Assembly (NCBI GenBank): GCA_947650365.1
Contig: OX393557.1
Location: 2,966,638-3,030,637 of the forward strand
Direction: 5' to 3'
Length of the DNA stretch: 64,000 bases
DNA from: Chamaelirium japonicum
Lineage: Eukaryota > Streptophyta > Magnoliopsida > Liliales > Melanthiaceae
Shown here: one piece after another, positions 19,786 through 33,418 of the stretch
Numbering within the stretch: position 1 is the first letter of the stretch
Layout of the letters: each line of letters starts with the position of its first letter
Program-made: the position numbers and the translations under genes
The notes under the pieces: model-generated
Seen by the model: the letters and a program-made list of their open reading frames with translations, nothing else
Database searches by the model: none
What the model was told of the DNA's origin: nothing

Positions 19786-21726
19786 TGTTGGATTTAGATC
19801 CTATTATCAGAGTCGCAGCAGAAGCAAAAGATAGATCCGAAGATCTCATGGTGTATGTTTCATTTCAATTAATTCTACAAAACAATCTACATGCAAATCT
19901 ATAATCTTAGCATATGTGTGGACACACTAGAGGCATACTACGATCTACGGAAGGTATGCATACATCTAGTTAGGTGTTTAAAACCATCATACCGTATGGA
20001 TCTATGATCTAAAGAGAATAGAACGATCATGAACCGCACGTGAATCGCAAGGAAAGCTGTCGGAGGACACCTTATCCTTTGCGAAGAGAGGAATCCTCAA
20101 AGTCCTATCTCTGAGTGCAAGGAATACAAGCCGATGGAGGAATTCATTGCGAATACGATGGCGAGCTATGAGATCTCCTCCTTCTCTTTCTCTCTTCTTT
20201 CTTCTCTTTCCTTCCTCCTTCTTCTTTCTCTTTCTTTCTTGGCCGAAACCTCAAAGAAAGAGAGATAAAAGGGGGTTCAGTTTTTCTTAGAGGGGAAGCT
20301 CTTAGGGTCGGCCCCTCTCTCTCTAATTCTCATATAGGGTCGGCCCCCAAGTGCTCTACGCAAGCTAGGGCCGGCCCCATAGAGATAGGGATGAGGGGGG
20401 GGCAGTTTTTAGGGTTTTTCCTTGTCTATCGTGAAACCTAGATGAAAACGCCTCACGAAAAGTGAAACACTATAAGAGAGATTGAGTGAGATGTGCTACT
20501 CGGAATCGAGTTTCGTCAGCGCCTATAAGCTACAGAAATTATTCCGCTCATTTTAAGATTCATACTCAATATGTTATGAACCATATTTTAGTATTTACCA
20601 AAATACCCCTATAGTCCTTAACACATATGAATTAGGTTCTTAGGCACCGGGCTTGCGGTCCATCATGTTACTTCGCATCCAATGTGTCCAATCAAGTCGA
20701 GGAATAATTCCTATATACAATGATAGGGTGGAACCTTCAGGGTTCAGGGTCTCTAGCTCTAATCGGATTCCTGATTAACTATTTCGGTGACACACCAAAA
20801 GTTCCGCTAATCAGCCCTGATCCGATTAACCCGCGTAGCCACTCAGAGTGCGACGTGAGTTGTACTCTAATGATCATAATCTTATATTACTCCCTCGTAA
20901 TCTTGTTCCCTAATATACTCTGATAATCTTTAGTCTCTCCTATTACTAGTGTCATGATTCGACTATCGCGGTGGGAAGCACCGTCAGATCCCGATCGATC
21001 ATCTGACTAGGATTTGATAACTTATCATCTATAATACCATACACCTTTCGGTGCTATGCCTAGCATCCGGAACGTCGTCAGTCATACTGACAACCACCAG
21101 GCTCAAGTTAATTATGTGGACAGATTGACTCATCAAAACGCACCCATCCTACACTGGACATCAGATAACCCGTAGGGATTGCATGCCACTCAAGCGCCAG
21201 CCGGGTAACCCAACGTACCGTGGTATTGGACTATGGAAGGTCCGCACACGTTTGCACATCAAAGCACCACTCAACTAGTTAGCTTAGTGTACATGGTCCC
21301 TCAGGGTTAAGGACATATTATCTATAGTAGTAAGACGATTTATGCACCAATATCTGAATCACTGAACTGTGCACCATTTTGGTTCCTGTTTAACATGATC
21401 ATCGTGCTTGGTTAGGTGAATGGGAAACCCATGTTTCTATAGTGGAAACTTCACCACATCCTCTACCTACCAACAGCATATTCTTGGTGAAGTGACCGGT
21501 ATTACCAAAGCCATAAACTAGATCTAGGTTTACGCAGAATCGGTCCATTGGGTCTCCCAAGCATGGATCCACTATGCGCCTCAGTGGCCTACTATGTTCC
21601 CTAGTGTCCTTTATTATATATGAATTAATATACACCAAAGTAGTATTCTAATTAAAGCAATAATCAAAGTCATCTTTATTAATGTTAATACATAAAATCC
21701 ACGCTCAGGACACACGAGCTACAACA
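19786..21726 (-). repeat. 3' LTR of Copia-A
   Basis: The LTR runs on the + strand from tgttggatttag to gctacaaca and matches 57715-59652 throughout. On the - strand it follows the polypurine tract region at 21727-21742, here mutated (atctttcagttgac against atctcccacttgac at 59653). It contains an antisense-readable run of many short frames with no coding meaning. Confidence 0.9.
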
Positions 21727-21739
21727 ATCTTTCAGTTGA

Positions 21740-22250
21740 CCTAGCGGGGAATGACAGTCTTAACTCCCATGGCATCCACGTGCTTCTCAAAAGCCTTGGT
21801 CGGTAACGCCTTTGTAAAAGGGTTCACTATGTTATCTGTAGATGCCACATGAGTTACTGCAACCTCCCCTCGCTTCTGCAAGTCCCGGATAATGTAGTAT
21901 TTCTGCTTAATATGCTTATTCTTCTGATATATCTTGGCTCCTTGTATTGTGCTACTGCTCCACTATTGTCATAGTAAAGGATAATATGATCTTGAGCTCC
22001 CGGTACACATCCTAAGTCCGTGAGAAACTTCTTAAGCCACATCGCCTCTTTGCCTGCTTCGCACGCCACAACATACTCAGCCTTTATCCTCAAATCCACG
22101 ATCCATCCCTACTTCATGCTCCTCCAATTGACAGCTCCTCCTTCTAATAAAAACACAAACCCTGAAGTCGATCTCCTGGATTCCGGATCTACTATAAAGT
22201 CAGAATTTATATATCCAATCGATATCAGTTACTATGAAGAGTAAAGTAAC
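21740..22250 (-). pseudogene. Copia-A RNase H (broken)
   Basis: The - strand retains EYVVACEAGKEAMWLKKFLT (RNase H Glu region), VLYYDNSGAVAQYKEP and, in another frame, the VDAMG.K end of Ty1/copia polyproteins. Two or more frameshifts break it. A better preserved homologue is at 59667-60095. Confidence 0.8.
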
Positions 22251-23364
22251 TCATAATCTCTCATCGTATGGAGATACTTGAGTATATTTTTCACAGCAAT
22301 CCAGTGCCCTAGACCCGAATTTGATTGATACCTACCTATTATACCTACTACATAGCATATATCTGGTCTCGTGCACTGCATAGCATACATCAGACTCCCT
22401 ATAGCCGAAGCATAAGGTATCTTCTGCTTCTCTGCCCTCTCCGCAGAAGTCTTAGGACTCTGATCCTTGGATAATTTTATTCCATATCTGAATGGAACTA
22501 GTCCCTTATTGGAGTTCTGCATATTGAATCTGACCAAGATAGTATCTATATAGGCTGACTGTGATAGCAAGAGAATCTTGTTCTGGCGATCTCGAGTTAC
22601 CTTGATTCCTAGAACATAACTTGCTTTACCCATATATTTTATGTCAAATTGAGAGGACAACCACACCTTCACTGTAGATAATGTTCCAACATCGTTTCCA
22701 ATGAGCAGGATATCGTCTACGTAAAGCACTAAAAAAACTACTACATTCCTATCGCTCCTTTTATAAACACATGGTTCATCCACGTTCCATTCAAATCCAT
22801 AAGACTGGATAGCCTGATCAAAACACATGTTCCAACTTCTGGATGCTTACTTCAGTCCATAAATAGACCTTTGCAACTTGCACACAAGACTTTCCTGACC
22901 TTTTATGATAAACCCTAGAGGCTGAGAAATATAGATGTCTTCTTCCAAATCCCCGTTAAGGAATGCGATCTTGACAACCATTTGCCAGATTTTCCAGTCA
23001 TAATGGGCTATAATGAATAAGAGGATCCAGATAGACTTAAGCATAGCCACTGGCGAAAAGGTTGCATCATAGTCGATCCTTTCTCGTTAGGTATAACCCT
23101 TAGTGACTAGTCTAGATTTGTAAGTCTTAATAGTACCATCCAGACCTCTTTTTCTTTTGTACACCCACTTACACCCAACAGGTTTAATATTATGAGGCGA
23201 TGTTATAAGTGTCCAGATCGAGTTTTGGGACATCGATGCCAATTCTGCCTCCATGGCTTTCTGCCATGCTGTATGGTTAGAGGATACCATCGCTTCGTCG
23301 TAGTTCAGAGGATCATCCTCCTAAAACTCTAGATCCACCAAGAAGGCTTCTCCAATGTATCTAT
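22232..23364 (-). pseudogene. Copia-A reverse transcriptase (broken)
   Basis: Three consecutive - strand frames cover the domain. WQKAMEAELASMSQNSIWTL and GCKWVYKRKRGLDGTIKTYK (23290-23087) form the N-terminus. FLNGDLEEDIYISQPLGF (23050-22847) is in the middle. A 198-residue frame (22828-22232) holds the intact active site VLYVDDILLIGND and LGIKVTRDRQNKILLLSQ. At least two frame breaks separate them. The order INT-RT-RNase H marks Ty1/copia. Copia-B sits just before this domain, in the INT-RT linker. Confidence 0.9.
23360..23364. repeat. Target-site duplication (left) of the Copia-B array
   Basis: tctat immediately precedes tgttggaaat. The same five bases follow the last LTR at 41142-41146. 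Confidence 0.88.
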
Positions 23365-25694
23365 TGTTGGAAATAAATCCATGGTAGAGGCCCGCAGCAG
23401 AAGCAAAGTGAAGGTCCGAGGACCGTGAGCGGTGTGCGTTACATATCAAAATTTTCATCGAAACGATCTACATATGCGTGTATGAAACTAGCATGGCAAC
23501 TACGCGAACCCCTAATGACGATCTAACGCAAAAGAACAATCTAGCATGTATGCATGTTCTAATTATGTTAGATCTACTTGTTAGAGATCATACCTGCGTG
23601 CGGAATCTTTCACCGCGACAAATTTCTTCTTTGTCAATGGAGACGGGCTACGAATCTGCTCGATATAGCTTCGGTGCGATGGCCATAAATTTCTGCTCCG
23701 AACTCCGATTGGGCTAAAATTTGGACTTCAGGTAGCCAACTTCGAGGCACAACTTTTACAACAAGTTTCACATCGTTTGGACTTTTGTAGCTCCCAGAAT
23801 CACAGAAACAATGCTGATTTTCTGTGCAGATTCTGGACAGCAAAAGGTTGCGGGAGACGCCTTCTAGTTCACCCGATCTCACACGATGCACGGCAAGTCG
23901 TCGATGGATCTCTGAGTGCCTCCATACGACAAGCCTTCTCCTTCTACAAAACACCACGTGAGAAAGATGAGTCGCCATCCAATGGCGCAAGCGAGGGAGA
24001 GAGAGACGAGAGAGGAGATGCGAAGAGAGGAGAGGGGGTGGCTAGGGTTTTCCCCATGGCTTGGGTCAGCCCTAGGGCTTGCATGGCTCATTAATTTCGT
24101 CCCCCCCTCTCTCCCTATGCCTTATATAGGGCCAACCTTATCCTTACGGATAAGCCTAGCGGATAAGATTGACTGATTCAAACCTCTCCCTATATATCTC
24201 TTCTTTTATCTCTATCTTTTCCTTGTTTTCGAAAACGGTCAAAACCAGCCCGTTTTCTGCGCCTCTTGATCGACCCTTTCATCGGAGGCAACAACCTCCT
24301 GAAACTAATAGGGCCGGCCTTGACCAGTCTCTCAACACTCAGGGCCGGCCCCCTTAGTGCATAGTGGCGCATAGTATGACCAAAACGCCCTTATGTCACT
24401 AGTTGGCCGTTCCTTGTGTATGAGACTTTGCAAGGCACACATAAGTGAAGTGCACCAGTGATTTCACTATTCTCTGAGGTTCCCGTAGGGTGCCTCTAGT
24501 GAAGTCAACTAGTCAACTCGCAACATATCCCGGTGCATCGCACCCATGTGGCAAAGTCCACTTATGACAAGGAATTGCTACATGTGTTTCTGCACTAACC
24601 TAGGGTTTCCCCTTACTGCACACACGTAGCTACGCATCTACCGTGCACTAGTGCGAAGCACTCACGGAGCGTAGGCTTGGACTTCTCGCTTCCTCTAACT
24701 ACGTTCTGTGTTTCGACGAGATGGTATAAGAACCATACATAATGTCGATAAGGTGGAACCTTCAGGGACCAGGGTTCATGGCTTCCAACTCAGACTCGAT
24801 CGACACACTACCCGAGTGTACCATCGATCCTCTGAGTCTGAGTTAACCTGCGTAGCCACCCAGAGTGCGACGCAGGCCGCACTCCAATTCTCCCGGACTT
24901 ACTATGTTCTCCCTCATACCCCTGCTCTCCGCTTAGTATGGTAAACTCGCTGTCCCTCCACTGGTGCCATGACGCAACTCGAGCGGTGGAGAATACTGTC
25001 AGACTCGAGTGCTCATATGACTCGGTTCCTTCCAGGTTGACCACATATATCGTACCTCCGATTACTCTGACGAGCAACCGGATCCGTTATCAGTCCAACT
25101 GATGACCACCTGGCTAGGGTTTAATACGACGTAGGTCAGACCAAGGAACGCACCTCCCGTTAGGGGTGTGGATAGCGTGCAGGAGTGACATGCTGATGCA
25201 ACGCCAGCTAGGTAACCCAGTACACCGTGGTTTTGGATCACTGCATCCGGATCCTCACACATTGGTGCGCCAAAGCACCACACAACTGGTTAGTCCACCA
25301 GACATGGTCCTTCAGGGTTTAGGACCGTTTTACCCTAAGCAGAAACATGGTTTAGTACACCGGTGTCTGCTCACCGATCTATGCACCGTGTTGGTTCCGT
25401 TCGGCCACAGACACTGTGCCTGGTAATGACCATGGTGGAGACACCCACGCTCTGTCATCCCAGCAGCTTATCCTGACAGGGTGACCAACCCTAATCAGAG
25501 CTGCGAACGTATTTAGGTTACATGGGACCAGTCCCTTGAGTCTCCCACTCAAGAGGATTACCATGTAGCCATGGCTCTCTGTTCTATTATCAGAACACGT
25601 ACTAAGGTACGTACCAATATGCATTCCTATGCTATCAACCATACATAACTAAACTATAGGTTTTTACGAGCTATAGACCTCACCAATTCTAACA
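23365..25694 (-). repeat. Copia-B LTR 1
   Basis: This ~2330-bp LTR runs on the + strand from tgttggaaataa to ttctaaca and is nearly identical to 31090-33418 and 38812-41141. Read on the - strand it starts tgttagaattggtgagg, and the polypurine tract cctagtgggagatt lies beside it (25695-25708). A TATA box on the - strand is at 24121-24128. A (C/T)- and ggccggcc-rich part near 24290-24350 precedes it. No protein is encoded. Confidence 0.92.
24121..24128 (-). promoter_or_regulatory. Likely TATA box of Copia-B LTR 1
   Basis: The - strand reads tatataag in a GC-rich setting. The same site is at about 31844-31851 and 39568-39575 in LTRs 2 and 3, and tatataag is also in Copia-D at 63541. Confidence 0.55.
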
Positions 25695-28600
25695 ATCTCC
25701 CACTAGGTCTAACGAGGAATAACAGTGTTGAGCTCTGTAGCTTCTACATGCTACCCAAAAGCCTTTGCAGGAATTCCCTAATGGAATTGGCAACATTGTC
25801 TGTAGATTCCACCTCAGTACCGCTACTTGCATTTCCTCCTATAACTGTCAGATCAAGTGAAGTTTGTACTTGATGGGTTTCCCCTCACGGTGGTGCCTAG
25901 TCTCCTTGGACCTTGCTTACCGCTCTTCTGTTTGCAACAACAGATAACTGAGCCTCTGGTACGCGTCCCAAGTTCTCTAAGAACTTCCTAAGCCTTACCA
26001 CCTGATATACTACCTCGCACGCAACAACGTGCTAAGCCTCTGTGGTAGAGTCTGTGATTCACTCTTGCTTCACACTCTACCAACTACCGCTTCTAATCCC
26101 AAGATAAAAATAATCCCTGAAATTGATTCTCTGAAACACACATCTGACACCAAAGTCAGACCTTGTGTGTCCAATTGATATCAGGACCTGTGAAGTGCAA
26201 GCTAACTCACAATCCTTACTTAATGAGGATTTCTGAGTATACCCTTCATATCGGTCCAGAGATCTGGACCCGGGTTCGACTGAAACTGACCCATCTTCCT
26301 ACTGCGCAATAGATATCTAGCCTCGTAAACCGAATCTGGCTAGAATCTTATCTTCATGTGTAGCCTGTGACAGCAAGAGAATCTTGCTCTGGTTATCTCG
26401 AGTTACCTTGATTCCCAAAGCATAACTCGTCTCACTAGGGTCTTTCACATCGAATTGTGATGACTACAAACCTTTACCGTAAACAATATTCCTACGTCAT
26501 TTTCAATCAGTAGAATATCGTTAACGTAAAGTACTAAATATACCCTTGTAGCTATTTCACCTTTCCTGTACCATCTTGGTTTATCCTCATTCTGATCAAA
26601 TCCGTATGAGCGGATTCCCTTGATCAAAATAGATATTCCAACTTGGATGCTTGCATCAGTCCATAAATGGACTGTTGCAACTTGCATTCCATATCTTCCT
26701 AACCTACTGACACAAAGCCTGGGGCTACTCATCCATATGTCCTTTCCAAATTCCCGTTAGGGAATAACTATCTTGACATCCATCAACCAGATCTCCCAAC
26801 TATAATGGGCTGCGATGGATTAAGAGGATCCGAAATAGACTTAGGCATAGCTACCAGTGAGATGGTTTTGACATAGTCAATCCCTTCTCCTTTGGCAACT
26901 AATCTAGCTACTTAAGTCTTAATCGGGTGCTCTTCTTATACACCTCCTACACCCCGAAGGGTGATAGTGCTATAAGTGTCAAGACTGTTCCAAGGGACAT
27001 TGATGCAAATTTGCCTCCATGGTCTTTTGTCAGTCAAAGCTGTCGGAAGCTCCCACTACTTCATAGCTCTAGGGATCATCCTCCTGAAACTCTGGATTAA
27101 CTATCAAAGTTTCTCCATAGTATCTTTCAGGAGCTCTGATGGTCCCACAACGACGAGGTGGTGGTGGTACAAAGGAAGCTCCCACTACTTCTTCGTAGCT
27201 CTAGGGATCATCCTCCTGAAACTCTGGATTAACTATCGAAGTTTCTCCATAGTATCTTTCAGGAGCTCTGATGGTCCCACACCGACGAAGTGGTGGTGGT
27301 ACAAAAGTGAATTGTTTCTACAGTGTTTGGTATACTAGTTTCTTGTATCATCTACTCCCACTATGTTTTTCAGATGCGCACTCTCTACCAGTACCCAGTA
27401 GTTCACCCAGAACTACCTTACTGATAAACTTATGGTCTATAATATAATCCTGGTCTAGATAGATGGTATTCGTTGAAACGATTACCTTCCAAATCTCAAG
27501 ATCATAAAACAGTCCACCTTATGCCTCCTAAGGGTAATCTACAAACAAATATACTTGGAACTACATCTCCATCTCATCTCTCTTGTCTTTTTGTACAAGT
27601 GCAGGACAACCCTATATCTCGAGACTCTATAGTGTCAGCTTTCGCTTAGACCATAGCTCTCTATAGGTATGAGGCACTGATCTAGATGAGAGATAGTTTC
27701 AGATATAAGCTACTATTTTAAGATACAACCCCACCAAAGATGGGTAGTACACTTGGCAATATTCATCATACTACGGACCATATCAAACAGAGTCTGATTT
27801 CTTCTCACGGAGACTTCATTCTGACGTGTCATCCTTGGAGCATTTAACTGGGAGATAATCCCATGCTCCCTCAGGATCCTATGGAACTCGTCCGATAGTG
27901 ACTTTTTCCTTCGATTAAATCGAAGAGTCACCTATCGTCTGGACGCTCTTGGAACCATAGACGTCAAAATTAACTAACTCTCATACCTTTGTGGCCTATT
28001 TTTAGTTATTCTGCCTTCCAGATAATACTCATAGGTTAGAAGGATCTCCGATGAATCTGTGAACAGAAACTCGGCCTTCTTTTATCTCTGAATTTATCTA
28101 AAGCAGAATATCTAAATTAGAGGGGTCACAAATGGGATAGATTCTCCGAAGGATTTAGATGAATTTTAATTAGATGCTGCAGCTGTCATGAAATCTATTT
28201 CCGAATTAAGATTAAATACAAAGAGATTTTTCTGATCTATTCCTCTAGTAATGAAGCTATCTTTTTCAGTTTAAGAAATACACCTACGGTGCTGTCTAAA
28301 ACTAAAAAACTTCATTTACTAATGAGGAAACAGAACTGAATCACTAAAGATCAAAATCCGTGTTTCGGAAAAATTAAGACAATCATATCTAACAGCTTTT
28401 GCAGCGGCTTATGGCATCAGTACCTATGTTAGGATTATTTCACTATAAAGTAGCATTCTGCTTTCCTTGATTCTCTGTAGACCCGAAGTCTACATTCCAA
28501 GATGCATAAGAACTGCTACTAGATAGCGACTCAACTCCTAACATCCTGAGGCCATACTCAATCTTCAAATACCCTCTATTCTCGCCAAAACAGAAATACT

Positions 28601-31075
28601 TCTGACTTTAGCGTTACCAGACTTAGGAGTCCACACCAGTTTTTGCACTATAATAGTTTTCGATCTCTGATAAGTTACTTCCTTAGGTTCTTCTAAAGAA
28701 GGCCTAGGTTAAGCACTAAAGGCTTTGCCTTTAATCTTGATCCCATCCTTTGTCTCTTGGAAATCTCCTTAGAAGTTCTGCGTTTATCATCTCTAACTTG
28801 TTAAAGCTAAAGTCTCTGATAACGCCTTCGAAGGTTCCAGACAAGGATGCAAGACAGACGTCTTCCACCACCTCGTCATCCGGTACTATGTCTTTGGAAT
28901 CTAGTTCGATCTGGAACTCAAAGATGTGTTCCCGAACAAGCATACCCTCAGACATCTCGGTACCGACAAGTATCTTAGTGGAAAAGTGATGAGTCGACTG
29001 ACTTCGCCTTCCAGACATCTAATGCAAGTAAAACTTAATTAGAGAAGACCCGGCATATCTCTGACTCGCTTCTAAAGAGTTGTCCGCAAGTCTGTTATAA
29101 CATAGCACTTGCACATCTCCTTAGACTCTCGTCAGTCTTCATATGCCCTAGTTAGTGCCCTAGTGATATCTGGACCCATTAGGTCTAATACAGGGATACT
29201 TAGATTACATGCCAATGTATGTTTTTACTACCCTATGCATAAGCTAAAGAAAGTGCTTTGGCTCTACGTAGTTAGAGACCCGATAACTGGTTCTCTTATG
29301 GGATAGCGGATAGGGAAACTATATGGTTGAATTAAAACGAATGCAAAATAACTTATTTTATGGATTTTTAAAATAAGCTAATTATATCCAAATGTCAGCG
29401 CTACCCTCACAGCGAAGACACCTCTATGGATTAATTAACCATGTATGTAAGATCTCGGAATCGACTACACCTGCCCTAGGGGGCATCATGCAGCGTCAAT
29501 CCGCTTACACGGGCCTTTCCTTGACCCTATCCAAATCTGCCAACTAAGGGCTTTGATGGACCATGGTTGTCCTTTTGGCCAGTGCCACGTGATCCCCATT
29601 GTGCAAGCAACAGATGCCTCACGTTCACTTCGGATGCTTACCCACAAGCCTAAGCAATTACGGCACGGGAGTTCATGCGGCCCCCACTAGGGTGGGATAA
29701 AAAGCCCTTCTCTCCTGGCCCCGTAATCGCCATATCCTGAAGGAGACCGCTAAGTTATCTGGCATGAAAAAACATAACCCTCACCCTAGGGGGTGTCGAG
29801 CTACGCCCTTCCACCCAGACACAAAGCAGTTGGTTGTGGAGGCCAGAGGATCTCGACGAGTCCTCTTACACATCCCTTATTATAGTTGAGGGTTATTTAA
29901 TGCAAGTATGAGTGTACACTAAGGTCACGACAACCTATACACTAGACCCTGGTCATACCGTGCTCCCAATAGCAATCAAGCCTTTCGCGAAGCATTAATC
30001 GATCTCGGAATATCATAGTCCCTGCCTCGAGTGGATTTCTCCACTCAAGGGTCACATTACATATCCCAAGAACATCGATGCTTTGCAAACTTGGCTATTA
30101 CGCTAATGCCCTGGAGCTTAGCCTAAGGTCAGACTGACTGGAAAGGTCTTCCACTACCATGGCGCCTTACTTATAAATTTGACGAATGATGTCATAGTAG
30201 AATTCCAACTCATTCTAGGTTTCGATGCTTGCTAAATAGGCACACCCGACTAATCGGGTGTTGACCTAATGGGGGCATAACCAAATGTGAGGAATTCATA
30301 CTATCATCAAGGGTCAATTAAATAATAGGCATCACTAGTGGAATCCTATCCTAATAAGGTCGGTAGGACCCGAGGGGAAAGGGCATCCCTCTAACACAGA
30401 TAATTAAATTATCGCATCGGGGTTCTCTACAGAAATATAAAGAATTACTGAAAGAAACAAGCACACAACTGAATCAAGTTCAGGGTCTGACCCCTGAACC
30501 TGACTGGCACAGCGCAGGCTCTCTGTCTCCTTCGCAAGGTCCTCGATCCGGTACAAGCCTCTGTATACGATCTCCTGATGCTTTCTGCCCTTTGCCGTCA
30601 TCGTGTACGCTTCGCCGGATCGCCATCATCCTCCAAGGTTCCGCTCATCCTCCCGGTGGTGGATCTCCACGGTAAGTCCTCCTCTTCAATCTGTAACCGA
30701 AAAAGATCTAGTACGCTTCGAGCAAGTGCTCGCTTGTACATAATTTCCTAGAAAGAAAAGGAAAACAAACCTAGCAAAAGCCTGGGAATCAAGGGTGGTA
30801 AATCTTCACCTCTTGCCCGACTATGGCTCTAAAATCTATCCACACACAGAAGAAAAAATATCCAGACAAAATCGCTAACACGGGGTCCGACCCCCGGTAG
30901 CAAGCAATCACATATCCAGAATAATTTTAGAAGCGACGTCCTGCAAGAACGATTCATAGAACACACAAAAAATATACTATGCATGATCTACTCGTAGAAC
31001 CCCGATGGCAGCACATACTATTCATGCGCACAAATGACGGTTTCATGAAAAACATGAAACGCACACCACTAGCGT
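25695..31075 (-). pseudogene. Copia-B internal region 1 (decayed gag-pol)
   Basis: On the - strand, from right to left, a leader reaches ~29100. A Gag fragment at 29018-28731 follows (EMSEGMLVREHIFEFQIELD, SLSGTFEGVIRDFSFNKLEM). GAG-preintegrase relics are near 28200-28400, then an integrase fragment at 27931-27713 (LREHGIISQLNAPRMTRQNE). An INT-RT linker with a 129-bp duplication is at 27045-27302. An RT fragment at 26732-26445 reads YVND in place of YVDD. Stops and frameshifts are so dense that no Gag or Pol can be made. It is a non-autonomous relic of the same family as Copia-A. Confidence 0.85.
27045..27302. repeat. 129-bp tandem duplication in Copia-B internal region 1
   Basis: Two units start at ggaagctcccactact (27045 and 27174) and run through ctctggattaactatc and gtggtggtggtac. 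The period is 129 bases, a multiple of three. The same duplication is in internal region 2 at about 34768-35025. Confidence 0.88.
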
Positions 31076-31087
31076 GCTCTGATACCA
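31076..31087 (-). other. Copia-B primer-binding site 1
   Basis: gctctgatacca on the + strand is tggtatcagagc on the - strand, the tRNA-Met PBS. It lies two bases from the LTR end. Confidence 0.85.
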
Positions 31088-31089
31088 AT

Positions 31090-33418
31090 TGTTGAAAATA
31101 AATCCATGGTAGAGGCCCGCAGCGGAAGCAAAGTGAAGGTCCGAGGACCGTGAGCGGTGTGCGTTACATATCAAAATTTTCATCGAAACGATCTACCTAT
31201 GCGTGTATGAAACTAGCATGGCAACTACGCGAACCCCTAACGACGATCTAACGCAAAAGAACAATCTAGCATGTATGCATGTTCTAATTATGTTAGATCT
31301 ACTTGTTAGAGATCATACCTGCGTGCGGAATCTTTCACCGCGACAAATTTCTTCTTTGTCGATGGAGACGGGCTACGGATCTGCTCGACATAGCTTCGGT
31401 GCGACGACCATAACTTTTTGCTCCGAACTCCGATTGGGCTAAAATTTGGACTTCAGGTAGCCAACTTCGAGACGCAACTTTCGCAATAAGTTTCACATCG
31501 TTTGGACTTTCGTAGCTCCCAGAATCACAGAAACAACGCTGATTTTCTGTGCAGATTCTGGACAGCAAAAGGTTGCGGGAGACGCCTTCTAGTTCACCCG
31601 ATCTCACACGATGCACGGCACCTCGTCGATGGATCTCTGAGTGCCTCCATACGATAAGCCTTCTCCTTCTATAAAACACCACGTGAGAAAGATGAGTCGT
31701 CATCCAATGGCGCAAGCAAGGGAGAGAGAGACGAGAGAGGAGATGCGAAGAGAGGAGAGGGGGTGGCTAGGGTTTTCCCATGGCTTGGGCCGGCCCTAGG
31801 GCTTGCATGGCTCATTAATTTCGTCCCCCCCTCTCTCCCTATGCCTTATATAGGGCCAACCTTATCCTTACGGATATGCCTAGCGGATAGGATTGACTGA
31901 TTCAAATCTCTCCCTATATATCTCTTCTTTTATCTCTATCTTTTTCTTGTTTTCGAAAACGGTCAAAACCAGCCCGTTTTCTGCGCCTCTTGATCGACCC
32001 TTTCATCGGAGGCAACAACCTCCTGAAACTAATAGGGCCGGCCTTGACCAGTCTCTCAACACTCAGGGCCGGCCCCCTTAGTGCATAGTGGCGCATAGTA
32101 TGACCAAAACGCCCTTATGTCACTAGTTGGCCGTTCCTCGTGTACGAGACTTTGCAAGGCACACATAAGTGAAGTGCACCAGTGATTTCACTATTCTCTG
32201 AGGTTCCCGTAGGGTGCCTCTAGTGAAGTCAACTAGTCAACTCGCAACATATCCCGGTGCATCGCACCCATGTGGCAAAGTCCACTTATGACAAGGAATT
32301 GCTACATGTGTTTCTGCACTAACCTAGGGTTTCCCCTTACTGCACACACGTAGCTACGCATCTACCGTGCACTAGTGCGAAGCACTCACGGAGCGTAGGC
32401 TTGGACTTCTCGCTTCCTCTAACTACGTTCTGTGTTTCGACGAGATGGTATAAGAACCATACATAATGTCGATAAGGTGGAACCTTCAGGGACCAGGGTT
32501 CATGGCTTCCAACTCAGACTCGATCGACACACTACCCGAGTGTACCATCGATCCTCTGAGTCTGAGTTAACCTGCGTAGCCACCCAGAGTGCGACACAGG
32601 CTGCACTCCAATTCTCTCGGACTTACTATGTTCTCCCTCATACCCCTGCTCTCCGCTTAGTATGGTAAACTCGCTGTCCCTCCACTGGTGCCATGACACA
32701 ACTCGAGCGGTGGAGAATACTGTCAGACTCGAGTACTCATATGACTCGGTTCCTTCCAGGTTGACCACATATATCGTACCTCCGATTACTCTGACGAGCA
32801 ACCGGATCCGTCATCAGTCCAACTGATAACCACCTGGCCAGGGTTTAATACGACGTAGGTCAGACCAAGGAACGCACCTCCCGTTAGGGGTGTGGATAGC
32901 CTGCAGGAGTGACATGCTGATGCAACGCCAGCTGGGTAACCCAGTACACCGTGGTTTTGGATCACTGCATCCGGATCCTCACACATTGGTGCGCCAAAGC
33001 ACCACACAACTGGTTAGTCCACCAGACATGGTTCCTCAGGGTTTAGGACCGTTTTACCCTAAGCAGAAACATGGTTTAGTACACCGATGTCTGCTCACCG
33101 ATCTATGCACCGTGTTGGTTCCGTTCGGCCACAAACACTGTGCCTAGTAATGACCATGGTGGAGACACCCACGCTCTGTCATCCCAGCAGCTTATCCTGA
33201 CAGGGCGACCAACCCTAATCAGAGCTGCGAACGTATTTAGGTTACATGGGACCAGTCCCTTGAGTCTCCCACTCAAGAGGATTACCATGTTGCCATGGCT
33301 CTCTGTTCTATTATCAGAACACGTACTAAGGTACGTACCAATATGCATTCCTATGCTATCAACCATACATAACTAAACTATAGGTTTTTACGAGCTATAG
33401 ACCTCACCAATTCTAACA
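31090..33418 (-). repeat. Copia-B LTR 2 (shared middle LTR)
   Basis: This LTR serves as 5' LTR for internal region 1 (PBS at its left on the + strand). It also serves as 3' LTR for internal region 2 (polypurine tract at 33419 on its right). It lies exactly one unit (7725 bases) from LTR 1. Single-base differences from LTRs 1 and 3 are scattered. Confidence 0.92.

Noticed and set aside
24708..25077. Frames of 70-90 codons repeated at 24.7, 32.4 and 40.2 kb
   Set aside because: They lie within the Copia-B LTRs and are repeated because the LTR is repeated. LTRs of these elements do not encode proteins.
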